From: Sceloporus undulatus | Taxonomy: Eukaryota; Chordata; Lepidosauria; Squamata; Phrynosomatidae | DNA: 64,000 bases | Reading direction: 5' to 3' | NCBI RefSeq assembly: GCF_019175285.1 | Contig: NC_056527.1 | Coordinates: 104,956,970 to 105,020,969, forward strand | Shown here: in pieces, positions 36,873 to 47,759 of the stretch | Layout: every line of letters starts with the position of its first letter | How positions within the stretch are numbered: the stretch's first letter is position 1 | Notes under the pieces: model-generated | Seen by the model: the letters and a program-made list of their open reading frames with translations, nothing else | Databases searched by the model: none | What the model was told of the DNA's origin: nothing | Translations under genes and position numbers: made by a program

Positions 36873-39800
36873 CTAGAGAAGGGAAGAAAAGGAAATACAG
36901 TAGATTAATAAAGAACCTGGCTCAGAGAGTCCTTCAGGTCTAAGTCTGCACAACCACAGGATGCATCAGCACTGCAGAAGTAATGCAGTTTTACACTGCT
37001 TTAACCGCCATGGCACAATGCTACAGAATTCTGGGATTTGTGGTTTTGTGAGATATTTAGCCTTCTGTGTCAGAGAGCTCTGGTGCAACAACAAACTACA
37101 AATCCAAGGATTCCATAGCATTGAGCCATGGCAATTTAAGCAGTGTCAAACTGCATTAATTCTGCAGTGTGGCAGCAGCCTTCAATGTAAAGTAGATTCC
37201 CTGTCCCACTAGCCATGCCACTGCCAATACACCTTGGAGATACAATCTGGGGATGGGTATAACATGCAGTGAAAGTTTCATAGCATGGAGAAGCTGGGAT
37301 GTAGGGGGAAACTTCTTGGAACTTGGAACTTTTCAGTGATTCCAATAAAATGACATAACATAGCTTAAATAGCTGGGGGCAAGGCTGCAGCTCAGTGGTA
37401 ACAATTGGCTGAGTTGCAACTAGGGCTAAAATTGCCTGATCTCTCCCTAAATTTTGGACAAAGTCTGCCAGTCAGTATAAACTCCATTGTGATGAACTAG
37501 ATAACTCAGTGATCTGACTCACATGTTCCTAAAGCGACTGACTTCATTCCAGCACTTTCTGGCCCAGAATTTTTTCCACCTACACTTGGGTCAAAAAAGA
37601 TCTCTATTCAGTTATATGCTGATGATATGGTTTTGATTTCACTCACACGTATAGGTCTGGGAAGGTTAATCTCCAAGCTTGAAGTATTTTGCTCTAAAGA
37701 AAAGTTTGTTATCAATTACAATAAAACAATGGTGATGGTGTTTGGGAAAAGACACTCTGATTTTCGTTGCTCTATTAATAATAATAAATAATTGGATGTT
37801 AGTTATTTGATGGAGCATTTTATAATTCTGAATTTCTGGCATCGGTTTTACATTTTAATCATGTGAATGGCCTTTGGCTTAAGCATTAATAAAAATTGAA
37901 TTGAAAAAAAGTAATGCATTCTTGTTGTTGTTATTTGCTGTTACACTTACAATTTATGGAAAGCTGAAGGAGAGACCTCTATATCATCATATCATCAAAA
38001 GCGTTGCTCAGGTCTCCCAGACTCAGGGCACTGACTTCTTTGCTTGAGTCCACCCACTGTAACACAATCTTTCTCTCCAATACCTTAAAAACAGTTCTCT
38101 GAAGATGCCAGCCACAGATGCTGGTGAAATGTCAGGAAGAAAATCTTCTAGAACAGGGCCACATAGCCTGAAAAACCCACAAAAAACTATGGATGCTGGC
38201 CATGAAAGCCTTCGATTTCACAGTTCTGTGAACAGACTGTTCTTCCAATCCAGATTCAGTCAGAGTTTTTTCCAGGTTAACTAAGGTCTAAAATACACTG
38301 CAGAAATAATCCACTTTAGCTGCTTTGGCTCAATTCTAGGGAATTCTGAGAACTGTGGTTTTGTGAAACATTTAGCCTTCTCTGTCAGAGAGCTCTGGTA
38401 GCATAATAAACTAGAATTCCCAAGAATCCCTAACACTGAGCCAGGGCAGTCAAACCAGTCTCAAACTGGATTATTTCTGCAGTGTATTTTGGACCTACAT
38501 GCCTGATCCACTCATTTATTTCGGCAGTAGTTAGATTTTAACATGTGATCCCATCAACTAGCAGTTCCCAGGAAGTGGTACTGTATCTTCTACTCCTAAA
38601 GAGCATTACAGTCCAGTAATGCAGACTTTCGACTCTGATCTTTTTGGGAATTCTGGCTCAGATGATACATCTGTTGATGGTACCCTCCTGTGGTGAAAAG
38701 CAACATTACATCAGAGCTAACACAGCCTGCCTTTTGCAAAACATTACAGCCCCTGGACTACGTTCGGAATGTTGGATCCCACATTTCTCCTTTGGGTGCT
38801 GTTATAGTACATAGCCTACATTCATGTTATTGTTTAATTCCTGCTGGCTTCCTTGTTCTCATTGCTAGTAGTTTGTTACATCTAGTAGGTTTGTTTGTTG
38901 ACAACATAAGAACATCATTAGTGCAATGCTGGATCAGATCCAGCATCTATTTAGTCCCACTTTCTGTTCACACAGTGGCAAATCAGTCAGGCACAAGAAG
39001 CCCACCAGCAGAACATGAATGCGTTCCACCTTCCATCTTGTATCCACAGAGATTGCTATACAAAGAGGTGATGCGTAACCATCCTGACTAGTAACAGGGG
39101 TGTCCCTAACCTCCATTTAAGAAAGAAGTTGGTAACATAAGCTTACACAGAAGTCTACAAAATCTTATGCTACCAACTCCTTTCTTTCTTTCAGGTCCAA
39201 AACACACTGCAGAAAGTTTGAGGCCGCTTTAACTGCCCTGGCTAGTTAATTCTGGAAACCATAGTTTTGTGAGACATTTAGCTTTCTGTCAGCGGGATCT
39301 GGTATCACAATAAACTACAATTCCCAGGATTTCCAAGCACTGAGCCAGGGCAGTTAAAGCAGTCTCAAACTGGATTATTTCTGCAGTATACCTTTTTGGC
39401 CTGAGTCTCAAAGATTACAAATCTTTAACTCTTGTGCCCTGGACAGCACAACATGGAGGTTTCAATTGAGTTCAGATCTTGCTGGCAGGTGGGGGAAGAC
39501 TATAGTTCAATCAGCTTGCTATGTGGGTCATTTAGAAAAGGCAACTGCAAATGTGTAGCATGCCCTACTAGAGTCCCTTACAGCTTTATTTACCTCCCCT
39601 AGAATGAAGAAGACCATAGTAGGCTAGTCTGAAGAGCAGTATTCTTATTAATGGTGAGGATAGACTATCATGTTTTGTTTCAGATCTCACTTGCTAAAAA
39701 ATAAACAGCTGGCACTCTCTATTGCAAATAAATGCACGGCATTGGATGGGACGGTGAATCAGCCCTGGATTTTGCTCCAAACTTTTAAAAAATGCTATCC

Positions 39801-40919
39801 AAGCCACTGAACCCTGCTGCCCCCAAAAGTTTCAGGACCTGGGATAGCCATACTGTTAATGTTTCCAACAGGGAGGGAAAGAATCACTGATATAAATAAA
39901 TGCATATAGAAAAGAATTAGATTGTTGAGCAATGTGAAACAGCATGGTGGGGAACTGGGAATAGCGTGGGAGAATGAGAGGAGGCTCTGGAGCATTACTA
40001 GCAAATCACAATCTCCACTTGTGGACACCATTTTAATATTATGACCAAACACCAGAATGCTTAGAGACAGATCCAGTTCCATGCAACCCAGTCCCAGGCT
40101 CCTCTCCATTTTCAGGGTCCCTCATACACCTAGAATCATAGAGTTGGAAGAGACCGCAAGGGTCATCCAACCCAACCCCCTGCTATGCAGGAACTCACAA
40201 TGAAAGAATCCCCGACAGATGGTCATCCAGCCTCTGTTTAAAGACCTCCAAAGAAGGAGACTTCACCACTCTCTGAGGGAGTGTGTTCCACTGTCGAACA
40301 GCTCTTACTGTCAATAACTTATTCCTAATGTTGAGGTGGAATCTCTCTTTCTGTAGCTTGCATCCATTGTTCTGAGTCCTATTCTCTGGAGCTGCAGAAA
40401 ACAAGCTTGCTCCATCCTCAATATGACACCCATTCAAATACTTATACAGGGCTATCATATCACCTCTTAACCTTCTCTTCTCCAGGCTAAACCTAAGTCT
40501 CTCCTCATAAGGCATGGTTCCAGATCCTTCACCACTTTGGTCGCCCTCCTCTGGACACGCTCCAGCTTCTCAACATTTTTTTGAACCATAGTTCCCAGAA
40601 CTGGACACAGTATTCTCTGGACACCGTGGTTCCCAGAACTGGACACAGTATTCCAGGTGGGGTTACCTGGAAGAAAAAGCTGAGGCCACACCAGGCAGGC
40701 ATCTCCCACAGCTGAGAGCAGGAGGCCTTGGAAGACCCTCCGGGAGTATGGTGTCCAGGCGCCGGCACTATGGGATTGTATGGCCACAAGGAAAGCCAAG
40801 TAGAGGGTCGGAAAGCACTTGACAAGGGCAGCAAGGGCACTGGGTTCAGGAAGCTTGAGTGCAAAATAGACGATGCAGGAGATCAAGAAAGGCAGCAGCT
40901 TGATTAGCAGATTCCCAGT
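36475..40919 (-). CDS. TMEM86B: TMEM86B-like lysoplasmalogenase, copy A (exons 2-3; exon 1 not found)
   Basis: Multi-pass membrane enzyme of the YhhN family that hydrolyses the vinyl-ether bond of lysoplasmalogens. Exon 40919-40667 (253 bp) encodes 84 residues from [15 protein letters not shown], with FALKLPEPS and [11 protein letters not shown]. Exon 36872-36475 (398 bp) encodes 131 residues with [31 protein letters not shown] and the stop. Together they give 216 residues against 226 for human TMEM86B as I recall it, so only a start exon of about ten codons is missing. The family motifs GD, SD and STYY are present and both exons are open. It lies 3.0 kb upstream of PTPRH on the same strand, the human order. 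The splice donor abuts a CR1 insertion. TMEM86A-like is the alternative name. Confidence 0.87.
36957..37183. mobile_element. Fold-back MITE
   Basis: AGGATGCATCAGCACTGCAG, ACAGAATTCTGGGATTTGTG, ACAACAAACTACAAATCCAA, TTAATTCTGCAGTGTGGCAG. Confidence 0.82.
37550..37915 (+). mobile_element. LINE fragment with YADD reverse-transcriptase box
   Basis: An open stretch of about 58 codons (37600-37776) reads [20 protein letters not shown] and [14 protein letters not shown]. Then comes a short 3' end with AATAAAAATTGAATTG. Clade not assigned. It sits in intron 2 of TMEM86B copy A. Confidence 0.75.
38098..38222 (+). repeat. Single arm of the CCAGCCACAGATGC family
   Basis: GAAGATGCCAGCCACAGATG, CTTCTAGAACAGGGCCACAT, GGCCATGAAAGCCTTCGATT. 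Confidence 0.65.
38286..38502. mobile_element. Fold-back MITE (AAAATACACTGCAG ends)
   Basis: TCTAAAATACACTGCAGAAA at one end and CTGCAGTGTATTTTGGACCT at the other. Confidence 0.83.
39192..39404. mobile_element. Fold-back MITE (AAACACACTGCAG ends)
   Basis: GTCCAAAACACACTGCAGAA and ATTATTTCTGCAGTATACC. It adjoins a piece with AAAGAAGTTGGTAAC/TACCAACTCCTTTCTT at 39116-39190. Confidence 0.82.
40131..40662 (-). mobile_element. CR1 LINE 3' end inserted at the copy A splice donor
   Basis: From AGAATCATAGAGTTGGAAGA to GACACAGTATTCCAGGTGGG; encodes [18 protein letters not shown] on the minus strand. Its truncated 5' end stops four bases from the donor of TMEM86B copy A exon 2. A tandem duplication of about 41 bp (GGTTCCCAGAACTGGACACA, twice) lies at its 5' side. 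Confidence 0.9.
40667..40919 (-). CDS. TMEM86B: TMEM86B-like copy A, exon 2
   Basis: Acceptor ACTTTCTTAG; donor CCAG|GTAACC in phase 1. It contains [20 protein letters not shown]. The first four intron bases GTAA remain from the gene; the following CCCCACCTGGAATACTGTGT is CR1 sequence. Confidence 0.88.
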
Positions 40920-41079
40920 CTAAGAAAGTGACATGAAAGGAGAGAGACAGAATGAGGGATTAAACAAAGGTATTCATGGCTGGTCCAAGATACTTTGCAG
41001 CCTGAGGTCAAGCAACAAATTGCGCACGTGTGCACACGCACACACACACATGTTCTGAATCCCAGAAGAATGCAATTAA

Positions 41080-41262
41080 AATATGTATTTACTGGAGTTA
41101 TTAACAGACAAAACTTTTATAAATATGTTAGGAAAATATTTCAAGTGCTATGTTCTTCAGTTGCTCAGAATAAAAGTTGAAAGGCTTTTATTTTGGGTAA
41201 CAGAAGAAGTCAGAAGCCGAAACATTTTCCTAATATGTTCATAAAACTCTGTTAGTTAATCA
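41080..41262. repeat. Dispersed inverted-repeat element
   Basis: GTTATTAACAGACAAAAC and ATAAAACTCTGTTAGTTAAT; a second copy is at 52530-52706 (ACATTTTC.TAATATGTT shared). Confidence 0.55.
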
Positions 41263-41335
41263 GATAGACAGAAAGGTTAGACAGACAGAAATATTAGATA
41301 GAAAGAAAGATCAGACAGACAGACAAACAAAAAAA
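41255..41335. repeat. (CAGA/TAGA)n degenerate simple repeat
   Basis: GATAGACAGAAAGGTTAGAC-type units. Confidence 0.8.
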
Positions 41336-41548
41336 TATTGGAACATATTCCTGAATGAATAAAATTGAAATATAATACAACCTTAACAAAAGACAGACCA
41401 AACTGAGATGGGTTGAAGCTCAGAATCGAAAGGATGAAAATACAGTAGAGTTATATTTGTGTTACAGGATGTGCTTGCTTGCCTTTTAGAAAGATTAACA
41501 TGGAATTTGAAGGAAGCTAGAGGGGACAGGAACAGTGGAGAAACTTTG

Positions 41549-41682
41549 TTGTTGTTGTTGTTGTTGTTGATGTTGTGTGCCTTCTAGTCATTTCCAACTT
41601 ATGGTAACTCCAAGACAAACCTATCATGGGGTTTTCTTGGCAACATTTCTTCAGAAGAGCTTTGCCATTGTACCTTCTTTAT
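41549..41682 (-). mobile_element. Sauria-type SINE with (GTT)n tail, truncated
   Basis: GTT run, then TGTGTGCCTTCTAGTCATTT, ending GCTTTGCCATTGTACCTTC. Confidence 0.83.
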
Positions 41683-41725
41683 ATTGGTTTCAACAGTTTC
41701 CTGTTTATTCTTTACAGAGATTGAT

Positions 41726-41930
41726 ACTGAGGCCCTTTCCTACAACACAATTATAGCACTATAATTCCACTGTAACTACCATGATCTCATCCTGTGGAAT
41801 CCTGAAGGTTGTAGTTTGATGAGGCAGTAACTCTCTTGAGCTGAGAATTCTTAATCACAAATCCAAGAATTCCATATGACAGAATCATGACAGTTTAAGT
41901 GGAATTATAGTGCTATAATTGTGCAATACA
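41726..41930. mobile_element. Fold-back MITE (ATTATAGCACTATAATTCC arms)
   Basis: ACAATTATAGCACTATAATT at one end and AATTATAGTGCTATAATTGT at the other. Related to, but distinct from, the ACTGCAG family. Confidence 0.78.
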
Positions 41931-41931
41931 T

Positions 41932-42150
41932 TAGGCCCTTGGTATCCACTGCAGTTTGATTTCAGGACCCTCTGTGGATACCAAACTCCATAGATGCTCA
42001 AGTCCCATTAACTAGTGGCTCAGTAAAATAGTGTCCCTTATATAAAATGGCAAAATGAAGGTTTGTTTTGTGCAATTATTAAAAATATTTTCAAGCCATG
42101 GATACTTTAATCCATGGATAAAGAATCCATGGATATGGAGGCCAACTGTA
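41932..42150. mobile_element. Tigger-like MITE
   Basis: TAGGCCCTTGGTATCCACTG to ATGGAGGCCAACTGTA. Confidence 0.78.
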
Positions 42151-42253
42151 TGTTAGGATCCTGGGTGACTTTACTTTTCCTATCCCATATTCTCTATTAC
42201 CCAGGAATGTAGCTTCCCAGCTTTCTCTTGCTCATTCTGAATGGCCTTCTTAT

Positions 42254-42487
42254 GTTGTTGTTGTTGTTGTTGTTGTTGTGTGCCTTCAAGTCATTTCAGA
42301 CTTATGGAGACCCTAAGGCAAACCTATCATAGGGTTTCCTTGGCAAGATTTGTTCAGAGGTTTCCATTGCCTTTCCCTGAGGCTGAGAGAATGTGACTTG
42401 CTCAAGGTCACCCAGTGGGTTTCCATGGCCAAACAGGGAATCAAACCTTGGTCTCCAGAGTCATAGTCCAACAATCAAACCACTACA
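42254..42487 (-). mobile_element. Sauria-type SINE, near full length
   Basis: (GTT)n, GTGTGCCTTCAAGTCATTTC, through CCAACAATCAAACCACTAC. Confidence 0.88.
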
Positions 42488-42489
42488 AA

Positions 42490-43590
42490 AGATGATTATT
42501 TTCTAGGCCTTGCTTTCACAGTTCTTTCAAGCACCATCCTTCCATGCAAAGCCAACAGAAGGAAGGGAGGGACAGGATGAGAGGAGACCTGAGAAATAAA
42601 TAACCATATAATAAATTCAAGAAGGAAAATAGATTGTGGAATCCTTCCCAATTTATCAAAAAATATTGTTTCTTGCTGTTGCTGGATTAAATAAACTGTC
42701 TGCCTTGTATTAAGTTTTTCTAAACCAAAGCAAGACATTAATGGAACCAAAAACACACAACATGCACCTCCCATAACTGAATTAAAACCTGTTAATAATT
42801 ATTCTTCCTGGCAAGAAGATTTGATTAGCTGGTTAAGATGAATGAAGATTCTGTTGAATAGAACACATATGCTCTTAAATAAATACAATTTTCTTCTTCC
42901 CAGGGAAGGGGAAATGGAATCAGTGCCTAATAGGAGAGAAGATATGTTTACCTGCTATAATGTCTTGCTTTGGTCAAACTGTTCTGAATTGGATAAATTT
43001 TAATAATAATCATCATCATCATCATCATCAATTTATATTAATTTATTCAAATAATAATAATATAAATAAATAATAATTTATTTATGTGTAAATAATTATA
43101 AATGAAATAACCTCTCTGAAGTCTAGAAGTCCCTTCTAAAGTGTGATCTAGAATGAGAATGTGGACTTGATAGTCATTTGAACCCATGTCCTAACTCGCC
43201 CTTCTAATTCACCTGTGGCATTTTTTCCATAAGAATAAAACTGAAAAGATGCTTTTTCTTTTATGTGCTTGAAACTACTTTTTAAAAAATCTATGCCCTT
43301 ATGATGTTTTGGCTACTACTAGGTGCGGTTTTGAGGACTTCAGCAGGAAGCTACTTTCCTTCACCAGTCATAAGGGATCCGCTTCTGATTGGATTTCAGC
43401 CAAATCTGATGTACATTCTTAATAATAACTCTTGTTCCCATTTTTGCAACACTATCATGTTGTGCTAAGAAGGCCCTAGGCAGTGCAAAAGCAGCTGTCA
43501 AAACAGTGGTAGGCATTTAAATATAAATAACACTAGACCAGATCCCTAAGATGAAAACTGCTATTTCTGTTATGTCTATTATTACTATTA
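42490..43590. other. Spacer upstream of copy A exon 2, no gene
   Basis: AT-rich with (ATC)n at 43001-43031 and TAATAA-rich sequence. No exon 1 candidate in the required phase. Confidence 0.45.
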
Positions 43591-43591
43591 T

Positions 43592-43738
43592 TGGAGACCA
43601 GGGTTCGAATCCCAGATTAGCCATGGAAACCCACCGGGTGACCTTGGGCAAGTGCACTCTCTCAGTCTCAGGAGAAGGCAATGACAAACCTCCTCTGAAA
43701 AGACTTCCCAAGAAAACCCCGTGATAGTTTGATCTTTT
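43592..43738 (+). mobile_element. Sauria-type SINE, ends lost
   Basis: GGAGACCAGGGTTCGAATCC to AAAACCCCGTGATAGTTTG. Confidence 0.82.
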
Positions 43739-44037
43739 AAGATGTGGCTGGAATGAACCCATTCTGTGGGTTCATCATCTCAGGCTTGCTTTTCTTTTTC
43801 TGGCACAAGTTTCTGGATTTGCTGCTCCTGGTAGCTAAACAGGTTTGTTAAGCAGTGTTACATCCAGCAGCCGGATGATGCATTCAGGTTCAGATGACAT
43901 CAGCCTGTTCTTTTGGATGGGTTAAACAATGATGCGCTTAATTTGGCACAAATAATATCTGCATTTTCATGGGTCTTACCATGGTTTTAATCTTTCCTAT
44001 ACATAGTTCTAGATATGGGTATAAACAGCATAGAACA

Positions 44038-44400
44038 CTATCTCAGCCTCAGGGGAGGGCAATGGCAAACTTCCCCTGAACAAATCTTGCCAAGAAAACT
44101 CCACGATAGGTTCACGTTAGGGTCGCCATAAGTCGGAAACAGGATGATCAGATGTCACAACCAAAAAGAAGGGGAAGGTACCACAAAATGAAGGGCATTC
44201 AAGAAAAATGTAAGGCATTACAAAATAAAAGCTAAAATCACTAATATAAATATAAATGCATGCTTCTTAGGCATGCTGAAAATAGAGTACATTGTGGGAA
44301 TTCCTCCTGGACAAAAGACTGAAATGTAGGACATGTCTTGGTAAAGGGGGATGTTTGGTCACCCTGGCTGGAAACGACTTGAAGGCACACAACAACAGAA
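44038..44400 (+). mobile_element. Sauria-type SINE split by a hAT MITE
   Basis: SINE pieces 44038-44139 and 44375-44400 (GACTTGAAGGCACACAACAA). Confidence 0.82.
44140..44366. mobile_element. hAT-type MITE
   Basis: Ends CAGGATGATCAGATGT and (reverse) CAGGGTGACCAAACAT. The 8-base target duplication is GTCGGAAA (44132-44139) and GCTGGAAA (44367-44374), with two mismatches. Confidence 0.8.
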
Positions 44401-44654
44401 ACTGAGTATCTAATTATTTGAGAGGTAGGAGGAATCTTGTTAACGCTTATCCAATATCCAAAAATATACCAGGGTAAGCAGTTTTCTGCGATCTAAAGGT
44501 GCATAGAGCCCACCTCCCATGCCCATTTTGGGGTGCATGCGTAAAAAATGACCTTTGTGCCGTCTAGGGGCTGTGAGGCAATTTCACTACATGCCCCCCA
44601 CCATTATATAGATAAAAAAATAAGACTGATTAATTAGGAAGAACAGACAAACTA

Positions 44655-44905
44655 GGAGATGCTGCAGCAGTTTGCTTTTACCTGAACCTACTGGGAAAGA
44701 CAAGCTTCCACCTCTCCCCTCTGCTGAGTTAAATGAGCACAAAGTACATTTGCACTCTGAATTCAGTTTGCACCAAGTGAAGCAAGCTGAGGACAAAGGG
44801 AGGAAGAAAGAGAAATTGAGACATTTTAAAAGCAGCCGAAAAAGTGGAACAACAGAGGATTCATCAGAACTTGTCCCTGGCAAATCAAGACAGTTGGAAG
44901 TATGT
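44655..44905. repeat. Dispersed repeat, CCAACTGTC family (reverse)
   Basis: GCAGCAGTTTGCTTTTACCT, ACATTTTAAAAGCAGCCGAA, AGACAGTTGGAAGTATGTC. Confidence 0.6.
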
Positions 44906-45731
44906 CACAATGGTTTCACTCCCCTCAATATTTATTATTTCTGCCTACGAAGACTTTTTTCAAAATAGGAATGGACCAGAAATCACTTCCAGTTTTGAAA
45001 AATGACCTGCTCATTTGCGGGGTTCCCCCCCCCATTTTTAAATACCATTTCTGAACGGGATACATCGAGTGTAAAAAGGTCCTAAGTCTATTGGTTTGGA
45101 GGAAGAAGGCAAAACAGCAACAACAAATTGCTCCCCACAGCTAGATGGCACAAGGGATCTTTTTTCAATTTTTGTAAAAGTTGGGAGGAACTCCCTGGGA
45201 CCTGTGCTTGGCCCGTCACTGACATACTGCAAACACAAAATATGTGCTCTGCAAAGATACTTAGACACTACTGCTCAGATATCACCCCAAAAAGGAAGAA
45301 ATGCACCATTGGAAAAGAAGAAAAAAAGAGACCCATCTTTGCATAAAGTTTGCATGGCATAGGCTAGTTTATCGGTATAGCACAGCTGGAAACATTTTTT
45401 GTTAGACTACAGCTCCCATTAGCCATGCTCCCTTAGAGATTCTGTTTGGGAACTGTGATCCAAAAAGGCAACTGTTCTCAAGCTCTGAGACAAATTTAGA
45501 AAGAATTAGTGTCCTGGAAGGATACATCTCACCATCATGGAGAAGACTTGTGGCCAGGAAGGAACTTGTATGTCTGCTCAGTCTGCAGTTCAGGATCAAA
45601 ATGTTGATGGGTTATTTCAGAGCACCTCCCTCTCTCACTTCTGAAGTTTTTTGAAACCAGATGATGACTGGACAGCCCTTCAAACAGGGCTGGAGCAGTA
45701 TAAACATAGAGCTAACAGACTGCCCAGGAAC

Positions 45732-45960
45732 CAGCATGGTGTAGTGGTTTGAGCAATGCACTATGACTCTGACGACCAGGGTTTGAATCCCAGCTTAGTC
45801 ATGTAAATCCATTGGGTGATCTTATGTAAGTGACAGTTCTTCAGCCTCAGAGGATGGCAATGGCAAACTCTCTCTGAAGAAACTTGCCAAGAAAACCCTG
45901 TAATAGGGTCACCGTAGGGTTTCCATAAATTGGAAATGACATGAAGGCATACAACAACAA
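45732..45960 (+). mobile_element. Sauria-type SINE, full length
   Basis: CCAGCATGGTGTAGTGGTTT to CATGAAGGCATACAACAACA. Confidence 0.88.
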
Positions 45961-46635
45961 AGGACTGCGTTAAATCTACTGTCCAAACCAAAGCCAGTTC
46001 TGATCTACAACTTTAGGTCTGGCTCCATTTAGACCTCATGTATTGTGTATATTGGGTTGTAGCTCTGGGAAAGAGAGAATGAAAGCATTGCCCTTTCAAA
46101 TAACAATGTCCTCTACAAAAAATTATTTGCTTCATTCCCCAGATTTCTAGCATTGCAGAAACTGTGAGATAGTGAAAATTGTTTAACTTAGAACTCTTGC
46201 ATTTGTGATGTTTGCATCCCCTTGGTCACTTTGCACGACCCTTGTCTTTGGATGCCTAAACTGTAGTTCCAAATACTCAGCTGAAGTTTTAGGTTGCTGC
46301 AATGCTAGAAATTGCAGGGTTAAAGAAGAATTTAATGGGGGGAGAACAGAATCCTTGTTTGGCGGGAGCAGTGTGCTTATTATTTACCTATATTGGATAT
46401 GATTATTTCTAAGATGGCTACAAGGTTTTTTTTACTGATGGTGATGGACCCATCAAAATGATAGAGAAATATTTGTTATTATGGATGCATAATCATACCC
46501 ATGGGTGCTTCTCATTGATTCTTTTCAATTGTCACTACCACCACCACCACTATTATAAACGATTTCAGTCCTGATTTTCAACCATGCTTTTCAATTATAG
46601 TAATATAATATTAATCTATGCAGCCAAAGGCAAAA

Positions 46636-47043
46636 TTAATACAGCTTGATGCCACTTTAACTGTCATGGTGCCATCCTATGGAATCCTGGGATTTGTACA
46701 GTGGGCCTTTGGTATCCACTGGAGTTTGGTTCCAAGACCGCCTATGGGTACCAAAATCCGTGGATGTTCAACTCTCATTACATACATGGGCATAGTGAAA
46801 TGGTGCCCCTTATATAAATTGGCAAAATCAAGGTTCGCTTATTGGAATTTATATTTTTTTGGATTATTTTCAGGATGTGAATGGTTGAATCCATGGATCA
46901 AAAAAATGGATATGTGGATAAGGAGGGCCAACTCTAGCTCTCTGACAGAGAAGGCTAAATATCTTACAAAACTACAATTCCCAGAATTCCATAGCATAAA
47001 GCAGTGTCAAACTGCATTAATTCTGCAGTGTAGATGCAGCCCT
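46636..47043. mobile_element. Fold-back MITE split by a Tigger-like MITE
   Basis: MITE arms CTTGATGCCACTTTAACTGT and GCAGTGTAGATGCAGCCC surround the Tigger-like copy at 46700-46933. Confidence 0.8.
46700..46933. mobile_element. Tigger-like MITE nested in a fold-back MITE
   Basis: Starts after TA (46698-46699) with CAGTGGGCCTTTGGTATCC; ends AAGGAGGGCCAACTC before TA. Confidence 0.8.
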
Positions 47044-47528
47044 AAAGACTCCTTCCTGCCCCCCCCCAAAATCTTTTAAAAATGCAGTGCAACAGCAATA
47101 GATATTAATTTTTTATCTTTAAAAATCCCTGCCTCCTTCCAACATATTGTAAACTGATTTAGGAAGCTGTCCATCTGAAAAGTTGTATATAAATGCTCAC
47201 AATTTTTTTAAAAGGAAATAAAAATAAATATTAAAAGCAGAATGAAGCAGAGTACACTGAAACAATTTCTCCTGAAAGAGCAGAGGAAAACCACTGGGGA
47301 GATTGGAGAGCTAGATACCATAAGGGAAGTTATTAGTAGGAACAAGTTTAAAAGTTAAGATAGCTACAAACATAAAAGCCAAGTTTATAAAAGCCAGGAA
47401 AAGGTATTTTAATTAGGAGCGGTAGCTGGATAAATTTACAAAAAAGAAAAGCATTTTAAAACCCAATATTTTGCACACATACAAGACTAGTGTAATTTAA
47501 ATCATGGCAATTGGTGGAAGTAAAATTA

Positions 47529-47759
47529 CAGTGGGCCCTTGGTATCCACTGAGGTTTGGTTCCAAGAGCCCCCATGGATACCAAACTCCGTGGATGCTCA
47601 AGTCCCATTAAAGACAGTGGCATAGTGAAATGGTGTCCCTTATATAAAATGGCAAAAGCAAGGTTTGCTTTTTGAAATTTATATATTTTTTGGAATATTT
47701 TCAAGCTCTGAATGGTTGAATCCATGGATAAAGAATCCGTGGATATGGAGGGCTGACTG
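47529..47759. mobile_element. Tigger-like MITE, intact ends
   Basis: TA-flanked: CAGTGGGCCCTTGGTATCCA at one end, CCGTGGATATGGAGGGCTGA plus CTG at the other. CAGT(C/T)(G/R)GCCCTC ends and a TA duplication fit pogo/Tigger elements. Confidence 0.85.

Noticed and set aside
40467-40886. ORF reading from TMEM86B exon 2 into a longer protein
   Set aside because: After the donor the frame continues into CR1; the phase 1 splice to exon 3 is the coherent reading.
43978-43990. ATG directly before GTAAGA as exon 1 of copy A
   Set aside because: It would give a one-residue exon, and nothing around it resembles a promoter or the copy B region.
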